Source: Clostridiales bacterium mt11 (GTDB taxonomy: Bacteria > Bacillota > Clostridia > Tissierellales > Tepidimicrobiaceae). From it: a stretch of 64,000 bases of DNA. The stretch covers positions 555,839 through 619,838 of the forward strand of contig LN874946.1 in assembly GCA_001282665.1 (NCBI GenBank), read 5' to 3'. Numbering within the stretch: position 1 is the stretch's first letter; every line of letters starts with the position of its first letter. Below the pieces are notes generated by a model that was not told where the DNA came from, did not search any database, and saw nothing but the letters and a program-made list of their open reading frames with translations. The position numbers were made by a program, and so were the translations under genes. Shown here piece by piece: positions 60,550-64,000 of this stretch.

Positions 60550-61627
60550 CTATGTTCTCTCCAATCAACCAACTTGCTACTTTATATTTGTCTAATATTT
60601 CAATATCATCTGGTACATTTTGCCCTGTGGTTACATAAGAAACTGGATTTTTTGTTAAATATTTTATATTTATTATATTACCAAAACCTTCAGCTTCATC
60701 AATTTTAGTAAATATTATCTTGTAATTTTCAATAAAATTGTAGTGCTTTATAATGGAGCTTAAAGTATAATAATCTGTAGTGCCACTTAAAACTAAATAT
60801 ATCTCCTTATTATTTATAGATCTCATGATTTTATAAATTTCATCTTCTTCATCTATTTCCTTATGGTTTTTCCCAGCAGTATCTACAAATACAATATTTT
60901 TTTCTCTAAAGGATGCCAAAGTCTTATACATATCCTCCTGATTGTAAACAATCTCTAAAGGCAGCTTCAATATATCACTATAAGTTTTTAGTTGATCTAC
61001 AGCCGCAATTCTATAAGTATCAGAAGTAATTAAACCGATGTCGTATTTCTTTTCCATAACCAATCGAGCAGCAATTTTTGCTAAAGTGGTGGTCTTTCCA
61101 ACTCCTGTCGGTCCTATAAAAAATACTATCTTCTGATATTCATTATCTAACCTTAAAGGTCGTACGTCTCCTATATATTCCATTAAAGTATATTTGATAA
61201 TATTTCTTATTACCTCATCATCTTTATTTGTAAGATTAACCTGCTCACTTAAATCTTTTAAAATAGAAGTTGCAGTACAGTATTCTACTCCATTTTCAAC
61301 TAACTTGTTCCTATACTTTTCTACTCCAATTGGAAGCTTTGAATCCTTGTCTACAACATTAGCTGATATTTCCTCCATCATAACTTTTAATGTTGAGAGT
61401 TCATTGTTTATCTTTGTGAATTTATCATCTCTAGTTTTTTTAAAGGATAATAAATCTTTTTCTTCGTAAGCTGCAGTAACTTCTACTACGGGTTTCTTAA
61501 ATAATCCTATGATTCCCTTCTCTCTTACAGTCCTTGTATTTAATATAACAGCATCGGAACCAAGCTCCGTTTTCATCCTATTCATGGCCTCATGAGCAGT
61601 TTTACCAACATACTTCTTAACCTTCAT
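60533..61627 (-). CDS. flhF: Flagellar SRP-like GTPase FlhF
   Basis: FlhF is the third SRP-type GTPase and positions flagella. The 364-residue protein has a basic B domain (KKYVGKTAHEAMNRMKTELG, VILNTRTV), the N domain, and the G domain with FFIGPTGVGKTTTLAKIAAR, LITSDTYRIAAVDQLKTYS, FVDTAGKNHKE and the TKIDEAEGFG motif. Its start overlaps the flhA stop by 1 nt. Confidence 0.97.
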   Translation of the reverse strand: MKVKKYVGKTAHEAMNRMKTELGSDAVILNTRTVREKGIIGLFKKPVVEVTAAYEEKDLLSFKKTRDDKFTKINNELSTLKVMMEEISANVVDKDSKLPIGVEKYRNKLVENGVEYCTATSILKDLSEQVNLTNKDDEVIRNIIKYTLMEYIGDVRPLRLDNEYQKIVFFIGPTGVGKTTTLAKIAARLVMEKKYDIGLITSDTYRIAAVDQLKTYSDILKLPLEIVYNQEDMYKTLASFREKNIVFVDTAGKNHKEIDEEDEIYKIMRSINNKEIYLVLSGTTDYYTLSSIIKHYNFIENYKIIFTKIDEAEGFGNIINIKYLTKNPVSYVTTGQNVPDDIEILDKYKVASWLIGENIDERSS

Positions 61628-63654
61628 TATATGCTCACCATCCCGACGGATTGAACTTCTATCGATGGTTCTATTTCATTATAAGACAGGACTATTAAAT
61701 CCCTAGTCAGTTGTTCTGTTAAACGCTTAAAATAAAATCTTACGATTGGAGCTGTCAATATAATTGGCTGCTCTCCGATGGTGGTTAATCTCTGTACAGA
61801 TTTTAAAGTGTTATTTAATATCTTTTGAGCAGAATTAGGGTCTAAAGATAAATAAGCTCCAGTGTCAGTCTTGTTTATGGAATTCATAATCATTTCTTCT
61901 ACTTCACTGTCCAAGGTTATTACGTTTAGCTCTCCATTTTCCACATATTTATTGGTTATATAACCAGATAGTTTTTGACGTACGTATTCAGTCAGTAAAT
62001 CCGTATCTCTAGTAATATTTCCATAATCGGCTAAAGTTTCTAAAATAGTTACCATATCTCTAATACTTATCTGTTCTCTAAGTAAGTTGGACAAAACTTT
62101 TTGAACTTCTCCAATGGATAATACCTTTGGCACTACTTCTTCCACAACAGTTGGATATTCTTCTTTCACATTGTCAATTAATAATTTTACATCTTCTCTT
62201 CCAATAAGCTCGTATGCTCTCTCCTTAATTACCTCTGTCAAGTGAGTAGCAATTACTGAAGGTGGATCAACTACAGTATACCCAAATATTTCAGCCTTCT
62301 CCCTTTCACTTTCAGTAATCCATTTAGCTGGTAGTCCAAATGCTGGTTCTATAGTCTCAATACCTTCAATTTCCCCTTCTCCAGCTCCTGAATCCATTGC
62401 TAGATAATGGTCAAAAAACACTTCTCCTTTAGCTACTTGGACTCCTTTTATCTTAATTACATATTCGTTGGGGTTAAGTTGGATGTTGTCCCTTAAACGC
62501 ACAATAGGTACTACTAAACCTAATTCCATAGCAACTTGTCTACGTATCATAACAATTCTATCCAATAGATCTCCGCCTTGACTAGCTTCTGCTAAAGGTA
62601 TAAGCCCATAGCCACATTCCAATCCAATATCATACACTTTCAATAATCCTAGTACATTTTCAGGTTTTCTCAATTCTTCTGCCTCTGATATTTCCTCTAC
62701 AGGAACTTCAACCTCTTCCTTAATTCCTTTGCTTGTTGAATAACCAAGAAATGCAAATATCAAACCTAGAACTATATATGTAACTTTAGGCAGTGGAGTA
62801 AATATTCCAAGTAAAGCCATAACCCCTGAAATTATATATAAAAGTTTTGGGTTATTGCCAAATAATTGTTTTATCAAATCTTGACCTAAGTTTGATTCAG
62901 ATGCCGCTCTAGTAACTACAAGACCTGTTGCAGTTGAAATCAATAGGGCTGGTATCTGGCTTACCAATCCATCACCAACGGTTAGTAATGTATATTTTTG
63001 CATAGCTTCTTTAAAAGGCATCCCTTTTGAAATTACCCCCATAGCTAGTCCAGCAACTATATTAATTATAGTAATGATTATTCCAGCTATAGCATCTCCC
63101 TTAACAAACTTTGTAGCTCCATCCATAGCACCATAGAAGTCTGCATATTTTTGAATATCTTTCCTTCTTTTCCTTGCTTCTTCTTCCGTTATCAATCCTG
63201 AATTTAAATCTGCATCTATCGCCATCTGTTTCCCAGGCATAGCATCTAAAGTAAATCTTGCAGATACTTCAGCAACCCTTTCAGCTCCCTTGGTTATAAC
63301 GACGAATTGGATTATTACAATTATAAGGAATATAATGAATCCAACTATAGGATCGCTTCCAATAACAAACTTACCAAAAGTTTCTACTACTTTACCTGCA
63401 TCTCCTTCTGTTAAGATACCTCTAGTGGTAGATATATTTAGCGAAAGCCGAAAAAGAGTAGCAATCAATAACAAGGATGGAAATATAGATATTTCTAGTA
63501 CATCCTTTGCATACATAGAGATTAACAGTATCAATAATGATAAGGCTATATTAATACTCAATAAAATGCTCAACAAGCTATTAGGTATAGGTATAATAAT
63601 TATAATAACTATTGCAATAACGCCTAAAGCAACAACAATATCACCAAACTTCAT
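61627..63654 (-). CDS. flhA: Flagellar export gate protein FlhA
   Basis: FlhA is the main export-gate protein of the flagellar secretion apparatus. The 675-residue protein has about eight membrane helices in the first 300 residues, the FHIPEP-type signature ARFTLDAMPGKQMAIDADL, and a large cytosolic C-terminal domain that docks export substrates. It lies between flhB and flhF. Confidence 0.98.
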   Translation of the reverse strand: MKFGDIVVALGVIAIVIIIIIPIPNSLLSILLSINIALSLLILLISMYAKDVLEISIFPSLLLIATLFRLSLNISTTRGILTEGDAGKVVETFGKFVIGSDPIVGFIIFLIIVIIQFVVITKGAERVAEVSARFTLDAMPGKQMAIDADLNSGLITEEEARKRRKDIQKYADFYGAMDGATKFVKGDAIAGIIITIINIVAGLAMGVISKGMPFKEAMQKYTLLTVGDGLVSQIPALLISTATGLVVTRAASESNLGQDLIKQLFGNNPKLLYIISGVMALLGIFTPLPKVTYIVLGLIFAFLGYSTSKGIKEEVEVPVEEISEAEELRKPENVLGLLKVYDIGLECGYGLIPLAEASQGGDLLDRIVMIRRQVAMELGLVVPIVRLRDNIQLNPNEYVIKIKGVQVAKGEVFFDHYLAMDSGAGEGEIEGIETIEPAFGLPAKWITESEREKAEIFGYTVVDPPSVIATHLTEVIKERAYELIGREDVKLLIDNVKEEYPTVVEEVVPKVLSIGEVQKVLSNLLREQISIRDMVTILETLADYGNITRDTDLLTEYVRQKLSGYITNKYVENGELNVITLDSEVEEMIMNSINKTDTGAYLSLDPNSAQKILNNTLKSVQRLTTIGEQPIILTAPIVRFYFKRLTEQLTRDLIVLSYNEIEPSIEVQSVGMVSI

Positions 63655-63665
63655 TATTTTTCCCC

Positions 63666-64000
63666 CTAAAAATTATCTTTTAAACTATATACATAAGCTA
63701 AAACCTCAGCAATGGCTTCATATAATTCTTCAGGAATTAAATCTCCTACATCCACCGTATCATATAAGGCTCTTGCTAATGGTCTATTTTCAACCATTGG
63801 AATTGAATGTTCCTTTCCTACTTTTTTTATATTCTCCGCTATTACATCTGCACCCTTAGCAATTACATAAGGTGCTCCATATAGGTCCTTATCATATTTT
63901 ATAGCAATAGCTAAATGAGTAGGGTTTGTAATTATAACATCAGCTTTAGGTACTTCCTGTATCATTCTAGACATAGCAATCCTTCGCTGTTTTTCCCTTA
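63666..64000 (-). CDS. flhB: Flagellar export protein FlhB, C-terminal part (5' end outside window)
   Basis: Only the C-terminal cytosolic domain is present. The frame stays open to the end of the window (R-E-K-Q-R-R-I-A before M-S-R-M), so the ATG at 63974 is internal. The autocleavage motif NPTH follows KADVIIT, and DLIPEELYEAIAEVLAYVY is the usual tail. Self-cleavage between Asn and Pro switches export from rod/hook to filament substrates. Confidence 0.96.
   Translation of the reverse strand, partial: REKQRRIAMSRMIQEVPKADVIITNPTHLAIAIKYDKDLYGAPYVIAKGADVIAENIKKVGKEHSIPMVENRPLARALYDTVDVGDLIPEELYEAIAEVLAYVYSLKDNF

Noticed and set aside
63290..63859. Plus-strand open frame of 189 residues
   Set aside because: It lies antisense to flhA and flhB, has no ribosome binding site or recognisable domain, and is a shadow of their reading frames.

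Overview
The window is a continuous, AT-rich chromosomal segment of an endospore-forming, flagellated, low-GC Gram-positive bacterium. Gene content and order fit the Clostridia/Tissierellia. Markers are spoVS, a YmxH/YlmC-type protein, a PdaB/YlxY-type deacetylase, the Gram-positive replicase PolC, hfq between miaA and a methionine-gamma-lyase-like gene, and B. subtilis-like order around spoIIIE, pnp, nusA-infB, rpsB-tsf-pyrH-frr and the fla/che operon. No rRNA, tRNA, CRISPR array or complete insertion sequence was seen. The genus is an inference.

Layout. Positions 1-4.5 kb (+ strand): mutL (5' end outside the window), miaA, hfq and a PLP lyase. 4.5-6.8 kb: an SOS locus with lexA, a divergent LysM/YneA-like gene, and a Xer-type tyrosine recombinase. 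6.8-9.4 kb: the accessory region, with about 1 kb of non-coding DNA, an orphan membrane-anchored protein, a ThiF/MoeB-like protein, and four imperfect palindromes with an 11-5-11 layout that resemble dif sites. 9.4-14 kb: aminotransferase, padR, PHP phosphoesterase, spoVS and rny. 14.2-20 kb: a Mre11/Rad50-like operon with Rad50 split at its zinc hook, then recA and cinA. 20-32.5 kb: pgsA, rimO, spoIIIE, uppP, tepA, aspartate kinase, ymxH, dut, M16 peptidase, deacetylase, pnp and rpsO. 32.5-39.7 kb: ribF, truB, nrnA, rbfA, infB, rnpM, nusA and rimP. 39.8-51.3 kb: polC, mgtC, ispG, rseP, cdsA, uppS, frr, pyrH, tsf and rpsB. 51.4-64 kb: the flagellar/chemotaxis operon from swrB-like up to flhB, which is cut by the window end. 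Everything from 5.8 kb onward is on the minus strand, so operons read from high to low coordinates.

How it fits together. LexA boxes lie at lexA, the YneA-like gene and recA, so the SOS response controls recombination and probably division arrest. A Mre11/Rad50-like set directly follows recA. The translation and RNA-decay genes form the usual superoperons, with candidate leader RNAs before rpsO and rpsB.

The points most worth checking are: (1) dif-like sites in direct orientation separating single-gene modules next to a Xer-family recombinase; (2) the three-piece Rad50; (3) rny, whose reading frame has no ATG, GTG or TTG before residue 163 and seems to start at ATT behind a good Shine-Dalgarno sequence. 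Several starts were moved to codons with properly spaced ribosome binding sites; each is explained in its entry.
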